A DNA stretch of 64,000 bases, taken from the NCBI RefSeq assembly GCF_000708595.2, contig NZ_JARP01000001.1:930001-994000 (forward strand). Reading direction: 5' to 3'. The DNA comes from Flavobacterium sp. KJJ (GTDB lineage Bacteria; Bacteroidota; Bacteroidia; Flavobacteriales; Flavobacteriaceae). The position numbers were made by a program, and so were the translations under genes. The first letter of the stretch is position 1. Every line of letters begins with the position of its first letter. This document shows, piece after piece, positions 26,951-36,108 of the stretch. The notes under the pieces are model-generated. The model did not search any database. It was given only the letters and a program-made list of their open reading frames with translations, and was not told the origin of the DNA.

Positions 26951-29035
26951 TTAAAGATTAATATTTGGAAGGCTAAAATAAAATGTCGATCCATGATCTA
27001 ATTCTGATTCTGCCCATATTGTCCCGTGATGACGGTTTATTATTTTTTGTACTATAGCAAGGCCAATTCCTGTGCCGTCAAATTCTTCCTGTGAATGCAG
27101 ACGCTGAAAAACACCAAACAGTTTATCGTAATATTCCATGTCGAATCCGGCACCAAAGTCTTGTACGCAGTAGACAATTTTGTCTTCTTTGGCAAATGAG
27201 CTAATTTTAATGCGGATTTCAGGTTTATATTTAGAGTATTTAATAGCATTAGAAATAAGATTAATCCATACTTGTTTGATTAATGCAGGATCTCCGGTAG
27301 CAGGTTCAATCGATTCTATTTCAAATATTGGAATTTTATCACCATTGTCAAACACAATATCACTAATGATTCCATTTAATAAAGATCTCATATTTATAGA
27401 CTCGGTACTTACTTGTTTACGGCCTAACTTGCTAAAAGCAAGAAGGTCATCAATTAAAAGTCCCATCTTTCTGGAGTTGTGTATAATGGCTTTCAGTACC
27501 ATTTGACCATCTTCATCAATAGCTGCGGCGTGATCTTCTACTAAAATTTGCGTATAACCATTAATAGCACGAATAGGTGCTCTTAAATCATGAGAGACAG
27601 AGTAGGAGAAGCCTTCTAACTCTTCCTGAGCTTTTTTGAGTTCGCTGTTAGCCAGAAAGAGTTCTTTTCCTCTTTTTTCTTGATAAGCCAATTCTCGGTT
27701 TGTTACAATAAGCTCTGCGGCACTCTTTTCTTTCTCTGCTTTTCTTTTCTCTTTTTGAATAGTTTCAAGGGCTAATTTTTTATTTGCTATGATAAGTTCA
27801 GCGGCACGCTTTTCTTTTTCTCTGCTTTCTATTGCTAGCTCTTTATGAGCGATAATAAGTTCTGCGGCGCGTTTTTCTTTTTCTATATTCTGAAAAGCCA
27901 GTTCTTTGTTAGCTATGATGAGTTCAGCAGCACGCTTTTCCTTTTCTCCTGCTTGCGATGCTAACTGAAGGAACTGTGTTTTTGCTAACGTTACATCAGT
28001 AGCAAGTTTTAATATCTTGTACGGTTTTCCAGAAATATCCAAAATCGGATTGTAACTACCAAGAAGCCAAATCATTTGTCCTTGTTTTCCAATTCGTTTG
28101 AATTCATCTTTTTGGTAAATCCCTTTCTTTAAATTATTCCAAAATTGTTTATAAGCTGAAGATTTAGCATAAACTTTATCTACAAAAAGGCTATGATGTT
28201 TTCCTTCCAGATCATCGAAAGTGTATCCCATAATCTCAAGAAAGTTTTGATTAGCGTTTAAGATATTGCCCTCAAGATCAAATTCTATAGAAGCATTTGA
28301 GACCGCTATTGCATTAATATGATTGTTTAATTGCTGTTCTTTGGCTCTCAGCTGTTCGTTTATAAGATGCAATTCATCAGCACGTTTTTGTTTTTCCTCA
28401 TTTTGAAAAGCAAGCTCATTATTGGCGATAATTAATTCTGATGCGCGATTTTCTTTCTCAGTGTTTTGGTACAAGAGTTCTTCATTAGCAATAATCAGTT
28501 CATCAGCTCGCTTTTGCTTTTCTTTATTTTGAAAAGCCAGCTCTTTATTGGCAATAATTAATTCTGAGGCCCGATTCTCTTTCTCAGTGTTTTGGTAAAT
28601 AAGTTCTTTGTTGGCGATGATAAGTTCATCAGCTCGCTTTTGCTTTTCTTTATTTTGAAAAGCAAGCTCTTTATTGGCAATAATTAATTCTGAGGCGCGA
28701 TTTTCCTTTTCAGTATTCTGATAAATAAGTTCTTTGTTGGCGATGATAAGTTCATCGGCTCGATTTTCTTTTTCAGCATTTTGATAAATAAGCTCTTTAT
28801 TTGCTATAAGAAGTTCATCTGCTCTTTTTTCTTTTTCATCTTTTTGATAATCGAGTTCTATATTGGCAATGATTAATTCCGCTGCTCTTTTCTGTTTTTC
28901 ACCATCTTGAAAAAGCAGTTCTTTTTTAGCTATGTTTAGCTCCTCGACGTATTGGTATTGTTTTTCGGAATTAAACGGTTTTGCTTTTCTTGTAGTATAC
29001 AGCTCTTTTCCGTCTTTTTTTTCTTCTTTGCTCAT
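26951..29035 (-). CDS. PAS-domain sensor histidine kinase with long 22-residue coiled-coil repeats
   Basis: 694 residues, no membrane segment or signal peptide, so probably cytoplasmic. Residues about 25-245 are around ten tandem copies of a 22-residue unit of the form EKxxRAxELIIANKELxxQN. A PAS domain follows (about 250-370, ASIEFDLEGNILNANQNF, EFKRIGKQGQMIWLLGSYNP). About five further copies of the unit (about 380-480) lead into HisKA (YSVSHDLRAPIRAINGY) and HATPase (NLISNAIKYS, DFGAGFD, GTGIGLAIVQKI). Units of 22 residues are two hendecads, which suit a long continuous signalling helix. DNA copies are near-identical, so copy number may change by recombination. Confidence 0.9.
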   Translation of the reverse strand: MSKEEKKDGKELYTTRKAKPFNSEKQYQYVEELNIAKKELLFQDGEKQKRAAELIIANIELDYQKDEKEKRADELLIANKELIYQNAEKENRADELIIANKELIYQNTEKENRASELIIANKELAFQNKEKQKRADELIIANKELIYQNTEKENRASELIIANKELAFQNKEKQKRADELIIANEELLYQNTEKENRASELIIANNELAFQNEEKQKRADELHLINEQLRAKEQQLNNHINAIAVSNASIEFDLEGNILNANQNFLEIMGYTFDDLEGKHHSLFVDKVYAKSSAYKQFWNNLKKGIYQKDEFKRIGKQGQMIWLLGSYNPILDISGKPYKILKLATDVTLAKTQFLQLASQAGEKEKRAAELIIANKELAFQNIEKEKRAAELIIAHKELAIESREKEKRAAELIIANKKLALETIQKEKRKAEKEKSAAELIVTNRELAYQEKRGKELFLANSELKKAQEELEGFSYSVSHDLRAPIRAINGYTQILVEDHAAAIDEDGQMVLKAIIHNSRKMGLLIDDLLAFSKLGRKQVSTESINMRSLLNGIISDIVFDNGDKIPIFEIESIEPATGDPALIKQVWINLISNAIKYSKYKPEIRIKISSFAKEDKIVYCVQDFGAGFDMEYYDKLFGVFQRLHSQEEFDGTGIGLAIVQKIINRHHGTIWAESELDHGSTFYFSLPNINL

Positions 29036-29368
29036 ATAAAGCGAAATGGTATTTAGAAAATAACGGCGGTAATTTGCTGGAAAAGCACCTATATTTTATT
29101 AGTTATGTAACATTGAAATTCAATAATGATGTAATGTTTACCTTAACATATAATATACTTAGCTTGTATGTGCGGTAGTGCGCGAATGTAATGAATAATA
29201 CTGAATAAATTACTTGTTTCGATATTAAAAGAGCGGTTATCAGTATAATTTTAAAAAAAAATATTGGTTATTCAGCAGTGAATTGAAATGAATTAAAATA
29301 TTCAATAAGACAAATAAATTTTTAATTTAATGAAAAATTGAATTAAAAAGGAGCAGAGGTTTCAGTTT
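29036..29368. other. Intergenic, no gene seen
   Basis: 333 AT-rich bases upstream of the PAS kinase gene and downstream of the DUF421 gene. No reading frame, hairpin with T-run or full promoter match was found. Confidence 0.4.
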
Positions 29369-29917
29369 CTAAATTTTCTTAAGAGTTGTATTTAATCTTT
29401 TTTCTAAAGGTTTAATATCATCTAATGAACTGGTTCCGTTACCTTTTGATTTTCTTACTACTGTAATTTGTCCATTTAATTCCATTACAACAGCTTTTAC
29501 GTCGTCAATTTGGTCTATTCCGGAGTTTCTGATTGTTGAAAATATTTCGCCTTTAGTTATAGCTTCTCTTGCCATATTTTTCTCTATAAATTCTCCATCA
29601 TAAAATATAAGACTCGGAACAGCATTTATAAGTCTTTCCATTTTTCTTGAAAGACGCGCTGTCCATGCAAAAATATATTGCAATAGAATAATGAGAAATA
29701 AAACAATAGCACCTTCAATTATGGGAACAATGGCCAGCATCATATACGATAATGTTGATCCTAATGCCACAGTTACCACAAAGTCGAATGCATTAAGTTT
29801 TGCCAGAGTGCGTTTCCCTGAAATCCTTACGAAAAAAAATAATGTTATAAATGCTATAAAGGTTGCAAGGATAACGTGCTCTATACTTTTCCAATCTTTA
29901 AAAAAAAGCTCTTCCAT
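29369..29917 (-). CDS. DUF421-family membrane protein (YetF-like)
   Basis: 182 residues. Three hydrophobic segments in the first 90 residues (VILATFIAFITLFFFVRI, FVVTVALGSTLSYMML, GAIVLFLIILLQYIFAW) and a cytoplasmic C-terminal domain with the family signature SLIFYDGEFIEKNM and IRNSGIDQIDDVKAVVMELNGQ (partly quoted). DUF421 proteins such as YetF are widespread; their biochemical role is not settled, with roles reported in spore and stress physiology. Neighbours on the same strand are SpoIIAA-like and redox proteins, which fits a general-stress region. Confidence 0.85.
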   Translation of the reverse strand: MEELFFKDWKSIEHVILATFIAFITLFFFVRISGKRTLAKLNAFDFVVTVALGSTLSYMMLAIVPIIEGAIVLFLIILLQYIFAWTARLSRKMERLINAVPSLIFYDGEFIEKNMAREAITKGEIFSTIRNSGIDQIDDVKAVVMELNGQITVVRKSKGNGTSSLDDIKPLEKRLNTTLKKI

Positions 29918-30032
29918 ATTATTTTATTAAACGGTTTGTCAATCAATTTGTAAGATTTATAAAAAAATGAAAAACATAATATTGTCTTGTAAAAATCTTC
30001 AGTCCTTGTATCTAAATAGGACTTATCATTAA

Positions 30033-30515
30033 TTATTCTTTGTAATTATAATCTATATCATCTGAGTCTGAATAGCCATTAGAAAGATCTTCTTCTCCTA
30101 AATCATCGGGATCAATATAAGGTTCATTTTGCTTTGTATCGTTATTGAGTATTTCACTTCCATGAACCCAGTTTAAGGCTTCTTGAAATTTTTCTTTTTT
30201 ATAACCGCGAAATTCTCCGGGAACGATATAACTGAATCCATTAGTGAAAGTAATCGCTTTTTCAGAATCGGTTACAATTGCGGCGCGATTCCATTTCCCA
30301 AGATTTTTAAGCCCAATTAAAGCATCTTCAAGCCAAGCTGAAGCTTTGAAATTTTCGAGTTCAGTATCAATCAGAAACAAAAAATTGATTTCGTTAATTT
30401 GCTCTGCTAATGCAGTTACTGCAGGTGCAATAACCATTTTATAATCCTCTGCTGTTACTTCTCCAATAGCTCTAAAAGCTACTGTATTTTCTGGTGCACT
30501 TATTTGTTGTATCAT
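30033..30515 (-). CDS. SpoIIAA-like (STAS-related) protein
   Basis: 160 residues. The first 120 match the SpoIIAA-like family common in environmental bacteria: TVAFRAIGEVTAEDYKMVI, FLFLIDTELENFKASAWLED, KWNRAAIVTDSEKAI and FRGYKKEKFQEALNWV. This fold is a distant STAS relative without the phospho-Ser of true anti-anti-sigma factors. The last 35 residues are an acidic tail (DPDDLGEEDLSNGYSDSDD). Function of the family is not established. It lies between the DUF421 and FAD/Rieske genes on the same strand. Confidence 0.8.
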   Translation of the reverse strand: MIQQISAPENTVAFRAIGEVTAEDYKMVIAPAVTALAEQINEINFLFLIDTELENFKASAWLEDALIGLKNLGKWNRAAIVTDSEKAITFTNGFSYIVPGEFRGYKKEKFQEALNWVHGSEILNNDTKQNEPYIDPDDLGEEDLSNGYSDSDDIDYNYKE

Positions 30516-30568
30516 CTTGTAATTTATTATATCTATATTATTTGAAGGCTTTTAAATTCATAGAGATT

Positions 30569-32152
30569 TTATTTGATATGAATTTTTGGCAAATCGTCTT
30601 GAGATGGTCCGTTTATAACTGTGCCTTCTGTATCAAATCGTGAACCGTGACATGGGCAGTCAAATGACTTTTCATTACTGTTCCACTGAACGATGCAGCC
30701 TAAATGCGGGCATACTGCTGAAAATGCTTTCAAAGTATTGTTATAATCACGATAAACAGCAATTTTCTTTAATCCCGAAGAAATTATACCACCTTCTCCA
30801 GCCGGCAAGTCTGCTGTATTTTTTAAATCAGATCCTTTTATCCAGTCGAGATATTGCGACGCCATGTTGCCGGCTTCCTTAATAAAATCTCCAGTCGTTT
30901 TTAAAGTAATTCTCGAAGGACTGTATAAATCTTCCCATTTATTTTTACTGCCATTTATGCTGTCGCTGATGATCATGGCTCCAATAGTGGCATGTGTCAT
31001 ACCGTTTCCTGAATCTCCTGTAATAATATAAATGTTGTCATCTCCGGGATTTTTGCCCATAAAACCAAGAGAATCTACAGGTTCCATTACTTGTCCTGAC
31101 CATCTGTAGGTAAGATCATCTTCTAACATTGGGAAATAATTACGCGTCCATGCTTCGAGCCTTTCATAGCGTTCCATTTGAGAAATATTTTCCTCATCTT
31201 CCTGACCGGTTTTATGATCTTCTCCTCCAGAAATCAATATGTCATAATGTTCATCGTATTCTTCGAGGCGCACATAATGATACGGCTGCGAAACCCATTT
31301 TGATTCCTGATTGCCTGTATCCCACCATAATGAGTAGGGCAGTTGTCCTTTTGGAATTTTGCCTCCAATTACATACGTTCTATAAGCATGTTGTTTGGTA
31401 TGCATTGTTAGAGTATCATTAATCGGACTGTTAGTAGCAACCACAATTTGGTCTGCAGAAAAAGTAAAACCATTCACTTTTGCACCTTTTTTGGTAATTT
31501 CTCTTGCATTAGCTTCTGTGTAAATAATGCCACCAAGAGCAATTACAGCTTCTGCAAGCCCTTTTAAATAATGAAGAATATGAAACTGAGCCTGATCATT
31601 AAATACCAAACATCTTTGATTTTCGCCATTGGCAACAGCTGGAGTTCCCTGTAATATTGAAGTAGCAATTCCTGCTTTTTGTGTAGCCTGAAATTCTTTA
31701 TCTAGATTTTCTTCTTTATCTGTTGGATCAAGGAATAAGTAGCCGTTAACCCTTTTAAAAGAGCAGTCTATATTTAGTGTAGTAATGATTTGTTCAATCT
31801 CGTCTATTGCGGCCTTGTGGCTTTCAGCAACAAGTTTTGTGGCATCTGCCCCAAATGTCTCTTCAAGAAAGTAATAGCGGTCATCAAGTGCACAAGTTAG
31901 ATGCGCTGTAGTACGGCCGGTTTCACCGCTTCCAATAAAACCATCTTCTACGAGAACTACTTTTTTTCCCGCCTGCAATAATTTATAAGCAGTTGTTAAG
32001 CCTGCAATACCGCCACCTATGATAAGTACTTCGGTGTTGACGTCCTGATCTGGTTTATTATATGAAATTATAGAAGTAGTGTCAATCCAAAACGATACTG
32101 TATCTCCGGAAGTAATACTGGAACTTTTAATTTTATCTGTAGATGAATCCAT
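30569..32152 (-). CDS. FAD-dependent oxidoreductase fused to a C-terminal Rieske [2Fe-2S] domain
   Basis: 527 residues. N-terminal FAD-binding fold with the dinucleotide motif VLIIGGGIAGLTTAYKLL, E70-region VLVEDGFIGSGETGRTTAHLT, and a C-terminal FAD contact GDSGNGMTHATIGAMI. The last 90 residues carry the Rieske ligands CPHLGC and CPCHGSRFD. This DadA-like/Rieske fusion is widespread but its substrate is not known. No signal peptide. A CAAAGCTA at 32182-32189 (TAGCTTTG on the coding strand) may be the -7 promoter element just upstream of the ATG. Located in the stress-like minus-strand group. Confidence 0.88.
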   Translation of the reverse strand: MDSSTDKIKSSSITSGDTVSFWIDTTSIISYNKPDQDVNTEVLIIGGGIAGLTTAYKLLQAGKKVVLVEDGFIGSGETGRTTAHLTCALDDRYYFLEETFGADATKLVAESHKAAIDEIEQIITTLNIDCSFKRVNGYLFLDPTDKEENLDKEFQATQKAGIATSILQGTPAVANGENQRCLVFNDQAQFHILHYLKGLAEAVIALGGIIYTEANAREITKKGAKVNGFTFSADQIVVATNSPINDTLTMHTKQHAYRTYVIGGKIPKGQLPYSLWWDTGNQESKWVSQPYHYVRLEEYDEHYDILISGGEDHKTGQEDEENISQMERYERLEAWTRNYFPMLEDDLTYRWSGQVMEPVDSLGFMGKNPGDDNIYIITGDSGNGMTHATIGAMIISDSINGSKNKWEDLYSPSRITLKTTGDFIKEAGNMASQYLDWIKGSDLKNTADLPAGEGGIISSGLKKIAVYRDYNNTLKAFSAVCPHLGCIVQWNSNEKSFDCPCHGSRFDTEGTVINGPSQDDLPKIHIK

Positions 32153-32306
32153 ATTAGTTTGATAATTAATTTAATAATCATCAAAGCTATAAAATGTAAA
32201 GTGCTGTTTATTATAGTTTTAACATCAGAATTTATAGGATTGCCAGTTGCTTGGTCTCCAATTGAATGAAAAGTACACGAAGTGAATCGTTCATTTAATT
32301 TCGAGC

Positions 32307-32795
32307 TTATCCTTTTTTATTCTCAAGCTGAACTTTGAATTTACCATAAAATGGATTATCAGCCATTTGAGAATGTCCAATTACTAAAATATAATTTCCT
32401 TTTTGTTTAAGGGGTATTGTCAGATCCATTCCAAAGGGTCCATCTGAAGTTTGGTCTGGAAAAATAATTTGATTGAAACGGATGTTTCCTTTTCCGGTAG
32501 TTGGAATAATCAGTCCCTTTAATTCTCCCAAATCTTCATCTTTAAATTTGATGTATACTCTGGGATGAATTGAATCTAAAGAGCCTTCAGCTACTAACAA
32601 ACCTTCTTCATTCTTAAAATTCATGACTATAGTATCGCCTATTTGTTTGTTTTCCTTTTTTCTTTCATCTTTAATTTCTTGCTTATTTTTATTTGTAACA
32701 ATTGAATCTGAGATTTCAACAGAAGGATTTTTACTTTCTTTTTGCTGGCATGAAAAAAAGAAAATGGATAGTAAAAGCATTGAAAGGTTTTTCAT
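32307..32795 (-). CDS. Hypothetical lipoprotein
   Basis: 162 residues from the ATG at 32795, which gives MKNLSMLLLSIFFFSC, a lipoprotein signal with Cys16; the longer frame from 32861 buries this signal and is rejected. A Lys/Glu-rich linker (about 20-55) precedes a beta-rich domain (INLKNEEGLLVAEG-like strands, GKGNIRFNQIIFPD, DGPFGMDLTIPL, NYILVIGHSQMADNPF). No family recognised; the fold looks like a small beta sandwich exposed at a membrane surface. Confidence 0.7.
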   Translation of the reverse strand: MKNLSMLLLSIFFFSCQQKESKNPSVEISDSIVTNKNKQEIKDERKKENKQIGDTIVMNFKNEEGLLVAEGSLDSIHPRVYIKFKDEDLGELKGLIIPTTGKGNIRFNQIIFPDQTSDGPFGMDLTIPLKQKGNYILVIGHSQMADNPFYGKFKVQLENKKG

Positions 32796-32850
32796 AATAG
32801 TATTTTTAGGAAGCATTTGAGTTTTGAGATTGGTTTGTTGGCGCATGTTA

Positions 32851-32882
32851 AAAATCCTCAATTATTAAGGATTGAGGATTTT
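32851..32882 (-). terminator. Terminator of the acidic-protein gene
   Basis: AAAATCCTCAAT (32851-32862) pairs perfectly with ATTGAGGATTTT (32871-32882) over an eight-base loop. It follows the minus-strand gene ending at 32902. Confidence 0.85.
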
Positions 32883-32901
32883 ATTTAGAAAAATTTCAAT
32901 T

Positions 32902-33192
32902 TCAATTTTTCATCAAAAAAGTTCCAGGCTCTTCCTCATTTTTATCATATTCTCCTGCAGAGTCATCTGAATCTTCTTCTTCCCAGTCATTTTCGTCATA
33001 TTCAGAATCAAAATCATCTTCAAGATTATCTTCTAACTCTCCAAGTTCTAAGTTGTAGTGGTTGCTGGCTTTTAGTGCAGCAGCAAAACTGCCTTCAAGA
33101 TAATCATCATAATTTAGCAGCAGCTGTTCTTCATAAGATGTCATATCATTCGCAGTTTCTTCAGACGAATAAAAGTAATTTTCGAATTCCAT
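32902..33192 (-). CDS. Small very acidic protein
   Basis: 96 residues from the ATG at 33192 (MEFENYFYSSEE); an upstream ATG at 33219 adds a hydrophobic nonapeptide and is less likely. Residues 15-50 may form helices (YEEQLLLNYDDYLEGSFAAAL), the rest is an Asp/Glu-rich tail (ELEDNLEDDFDSEYDE and onwards). No cysteine, no signal peptide and no recognised domain. It resembles the other acidic small proteins of this window in composition only. Confidence 0.65.
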   Translation of the reverse strand: MEFENYFYSSEETANDMTSYEEQLLLNYDDYLEGSFAAALKASNHYNLELGELEDNLEDDFDSEYDENDWEEEDSDDSAGEYDKNEEEPGTFLMKN

Positions 33193-33385
33193 ATAAATGA
33201 GTTTTAAAATTAATAACATAGTAATTGCCTAATCTTCCATTAGACTTATTTTAAAGGTACATTTTAAGAGACAAGTGATTTTATATAATTTTCGCGAAGC
33301 ATTGTCAAATTTTCATTTTTAATGTTCAATAATTAAATTTATATTTACTAATGCTGAGAAATATTTCCAGGCAATACTGATTTTT

Positions 33386-33496
33386 TTATTTCACTGCTAA
33401 ACTTTTCGTTCGTGCGTGACGACGCCGGTTTAATTGCCGGTTTTTTGTCGGAAGTTCGCGAACTCGCTCCAGTATTTTATGATTTAGATTTGTCAT
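33386..33496 (-). CDS. Possible small basic peptide gene
   Basis: 36 codons from the ATG at 33496 (MTNLNHKILERVRELPTKNR and a basic tail rich in Arg). It starts 11 bases after the stop codon of the gene at 33508 on the same strand, so it could be translated from the same mRNA. No homologue comes to mind; the frame may be fortuitous. Confidence 0.3.
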   Translation of the reverse strand: MTNLNHKILERVRELPTKNRQLNRRRHARTKSLAVK

Positions 33497-33507
33497 ATTT
33501 TCTTTAT

Positions 33508-34254
33508 TTATAATACATAAGAAAGTCCTATCTCCACATATTTCTCTTTTGGAGAATGCATAATTCCAGATCCGCACATGATATCCAATTGCATATTTTT
33601 CTTAAGAACATATAAGAGAGCAATATCAGCACTGTTTTGAGCATGATGATGTGATTCAGTGAAACCATAAGCTTCTGCTACTAATTTGATTTTTTTAGTA
33701 AGCGCATGATCCGCAGATAGTGTATAAATATATTCTGGGTGAGCAGTTTCTGCTAACCATTTTATTCCCATATTATAACCTACATGTGAGGACTTTGAAA
33801 GCTCATGTTGTGCCAGCATCCGAATTTCTGGACTGTATTTCGGGTCTTGAAAAGCATTATCAGCCATCCACGGAATACTAACTCGCGACAGTAAGGCAAG
33901 ATCTGGCATAAGACCTTTATGATCAATAAGATGATATTTCGCACCGATTACTATAGGATCAATTCCATCGTGCTTTTCCTGTTGTTCTTCATTTATTTTA
34001 AAAGCAGTTTCAATTCTTATTTCAGCATTTTTAAAAAGTCCGTAACGAAACACGGCCTGTGGAATTTCAAAAGTTTTTTCATCATCCTGCTTTTCATAAG
34101 AAAAACCGCTTTCTATTTGTAAATGATGGACTTTTATGGCTGTTGGACTCTCTGTTTCATTAGGCCTGTCTGTTTGTATTTGTTGTGCTTTAGCCGTAAA
34201 GGCAAAACAAAACAAAATGAAGGTCAGTAATTTTGTAATTTTTTTCATTCTCAC
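33508..34254 (-). CDS. Outer-membrane transporter-like protein (phenol-degradation MetA/pfam13557 type)
   Basis: 248 residues with a signal peptide (KLLTFILFCFAFTAKAQ). The start MRMKK at 34254 or MKK six bases later are both possible. The mature N-terminus QTDRPNETESPTAIKVHHLQ is the signature of a beta-barrel family annotated as transporter/MetA-pathway protein. Alternating strands continue to the C-terminal VEIGLSYVL with a terminal hydrophobic residue, as in outer-membrane barrels. The cargo is unknown and the family name should not be read as evidence for phenol degradation. Confidence 0.75.
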   Translation of the reverse strand: MRMKKITKLLTFILFCFAFTAKAQQIQTDRPNETESPTAIKVHHLQIESGFSYEKQDDEKTFEIPQAVFRYGLFKNAEIRIETAFKINEEQQEKHDGIDPIVIGAKYHLIDHKGLMPDLALLSRVSIPWMADNAFQDPKYSPEIRMLAQHELSKSSHVGYNMGIKWLAETAHPEYIYTLSADHALTKKIKLVAEAYGFTESHHHAQNSADIALLYVLKKNMQLDIMCGSGIMHSPKEKYVEIGLSYVL

Positions 34255-34550
34255 TAATTTTAAATCCTTATTGTCTATTCTATTATAAGTTGGAAAACAG
34301 CTTTATTATTTTAATAACTGTTTACTCCTGAATTTTTAGCAGAATAAAATTACAAGTGACATACTGATAATAAATTATATGTTAGGGTGATTACGTTATA
34401 TAATTCAATTGCATTTTAAAAGAAAATTCTATAAAATTTTAGGATTTAAATAAAAGACCAAAACTATCAGTATTCCTATATTTGAATTATTAAAACTTTG
34501 ATAACGGCAACATAGCCGGGATAAATTCAAATTCGGCTACTAATTACAAT

Positions 34551-35948
34551 ATGACAAATAAAACAGAGCAAAAAGAGAAGAATGCTGTGCATCTTCTGCC
34601 ATGGGTTACTGCTGTGGCAATGTTTATTCAGTCCCTTGATGGTACTATTTTAAATACATCATTGCCTTCGATAGCACGCGATATGGCATATTCTCCCACA
34701 CAGATGCATTCTGTTATTGTTACTTATACACTAACGCTGGCTATGTTTATCCCTTTGTCAGGATGGCTGGCTGATAAATTTGGAACCAGAACCATGTTTA
34801 TGATTGCTGTAGGGTTATTTGTAACCGGTTCGTTGCTTTGTGCACTTTCTGTTGATCTAACAACTTTTAATCTTGCACGAGTTGTACAGGCTATCGGCGC
34901 ATCTATGATGGTGCCTGTTGCAAGGCTTGCTATTTTATATCAATATCCCAAAAAGGAACTTTTAAAAACCATGAATTTTATAACAGTATTTGGTCTTCTG
35001 GGTATGGTGATAGGACCAAGTCTTGGCGGATTTCTTTCTGATAATTTTTCTTGGCATTGGATTTTTTTAGTAAATGTTCCAATTGGACTAATTGGAATTT
35101 CAATGGCTTACCGAATCATGCCAAACTTTAAGCATGCTGTTGGCAGATTTGATTTCAGGGGACTTGTTTATTTTAGTCTTGCCTTGATCGTAATTACTAT
35201 GGTTTTAGAACTTGTAGGGAGAGGACGAATGCACATTATGCTTATTATGGGATTGTTGTTTCTTGCTGGACTGCTCTCAGTGTTTTATTTTATTCATTAT
35301 AAAAGAACAGAAAAACCAATTATTGATTTGCGTCTTCTAAATATAAGAACACTAAAAATAGGATTAACCGGCAGTTTGATTACCAGACTTGGCATTGGCG
35401 GACTGCCGTTGCTGTTGCCTCTTATGCTTCAAACGAGTTTTGGTTACTCAGCATCGGTATCAGGTCTTTTGCTTTTGCCGTCTGCTTTGTCTAATGTTGC
35501 AATTAAACCCTTTATGGTTCGTATTATTAAATTTATGGGTTATAGAAATGTATTGATAAGCAATACTATAATGCTGGGTATCATATTGATAATTCTTGGA
35601 TTTGTACAAAAAGATACACCGCTTGGTTACTATATTATATTGATGGTTTTCTACGGAATTTTTACCTCTATACAAATGTCTGCAATGAACACCATAACGC
35701 TCGCCGATCTTGATCAGGACACTGCCAGCGGAGGCAATACAATGCTGGTTATTATGCAGCAGTTGTCTGTAAGTTTTGGGGTATCGGTGGCAAGTTTGGT
35801 ACTTTCTTTGTTTCAAGCCGGTATTTTTGAAATGAATACCGCGCGTGCTTTTCAGTATACTTTTATAACGCTTGCCGTTTTTACTATTTTATCAAGTATT
35901 ACATTCTCTAGACTCAGCAAAACAGATGGAGACGAGTATACCGAGTAA
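34551..35948 (+). CDS. DHA2-family MFS multidrug efflux protein (MdtD-like)
   Basis: 465 residues with about 14 hydrophobic helices. Signature motifs: LDGTILNTSLPSIARDM in helix 1 (motif D1), GWLADKFGTRTMFM in the loop between helices 2 and 3 (motif A), and LGMVIGPSLGGFL in helix 5 (motif C, drug-antiporter type). The N-terminus LLPWVTAVAMFIQSLDGTIL closely resembles enterobacterial MdtD. It should export hydrophobic compounds using the proton gradient from the inner membrane. A TATATTTG at 34477-34484 is a likely -7 promoter element. No periplasmic adaptor gene is adjacent. Confidence 0.9.
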   Translation: MTNKTEQKEKNAVHLLPWVTAVAMFIQSLDGTILNTSLPSIARDMAYSPTQMHSVIVTYTLTLAMFIPLSGWLADKFGTRTMFMIAVGLFVTGSLLCALSVDLTTFNLARVVQAIGASMMVPVARLAILYQYPKKELLKTMNFITVFGLLGMVIGPSLGGFLSDNFSWHWIFLVNVPIGLIGISMAYRIMPNFKHAVGRFDFRGLVYFSLALIVITMVLELVGRGRMHIMLIMGLLFLAGLLSVFYFIHYKRTEKPIIDLRLLNIRTLKIGLTGSLITRLGIGGLPLLLPLMLQTSFGYSASVSGLLLLPSALSNVAIKPFMVRIIKFMGYRNVLISNTIMLGIILIILGFVQKDTPLGYYIILMVFYGIFTSIQMSAMNTITLADLDQDTASGGNTMLVIMQQLSVSFGVSVASLVLSLFQAGIFEMNTARAFQYTFITLAVFTILSSITFSRLSKTDGDEYTE

Positions 35949-36050
35949 TTATTAATAATGAATTAACATTTTCTGATCAGTATTGATTAAAAAACATCAT
36001 ATTTGTTCTCTGATCAAGGCTATTTTTAAAGTAAAATAAAAAGACAGTTT

Positions 36051-36082
36051 TTGATTACATATTGATTGATTTCTTAGATTTG
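36051..36082 (+). promoter_or_regulatory. Bacteroidota-type promoter
   Basis: TTG at 36051-36053, a 21-base spacer and TAGATTTG at 36075-36082, ending 26 bases before the ATG at 36109. Confidence 0.55.
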
Positions 36083-36108
36083 TATAATCCACTAAAGAAT
36101 TTCGTATT

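Noticed and set aside
26951..29035. Regular DNA repeats that might suggest a CRISPR array
   Set aside because: The 66-base periodic units are in frame and encode coiled-coil repeats in a kinase; there are no unique spacers.
33508..34254. Phenol degradation role suggested by the family name
   Set aside because: No aromatic-degradation genes are nearby; the family name reflects one early example only.
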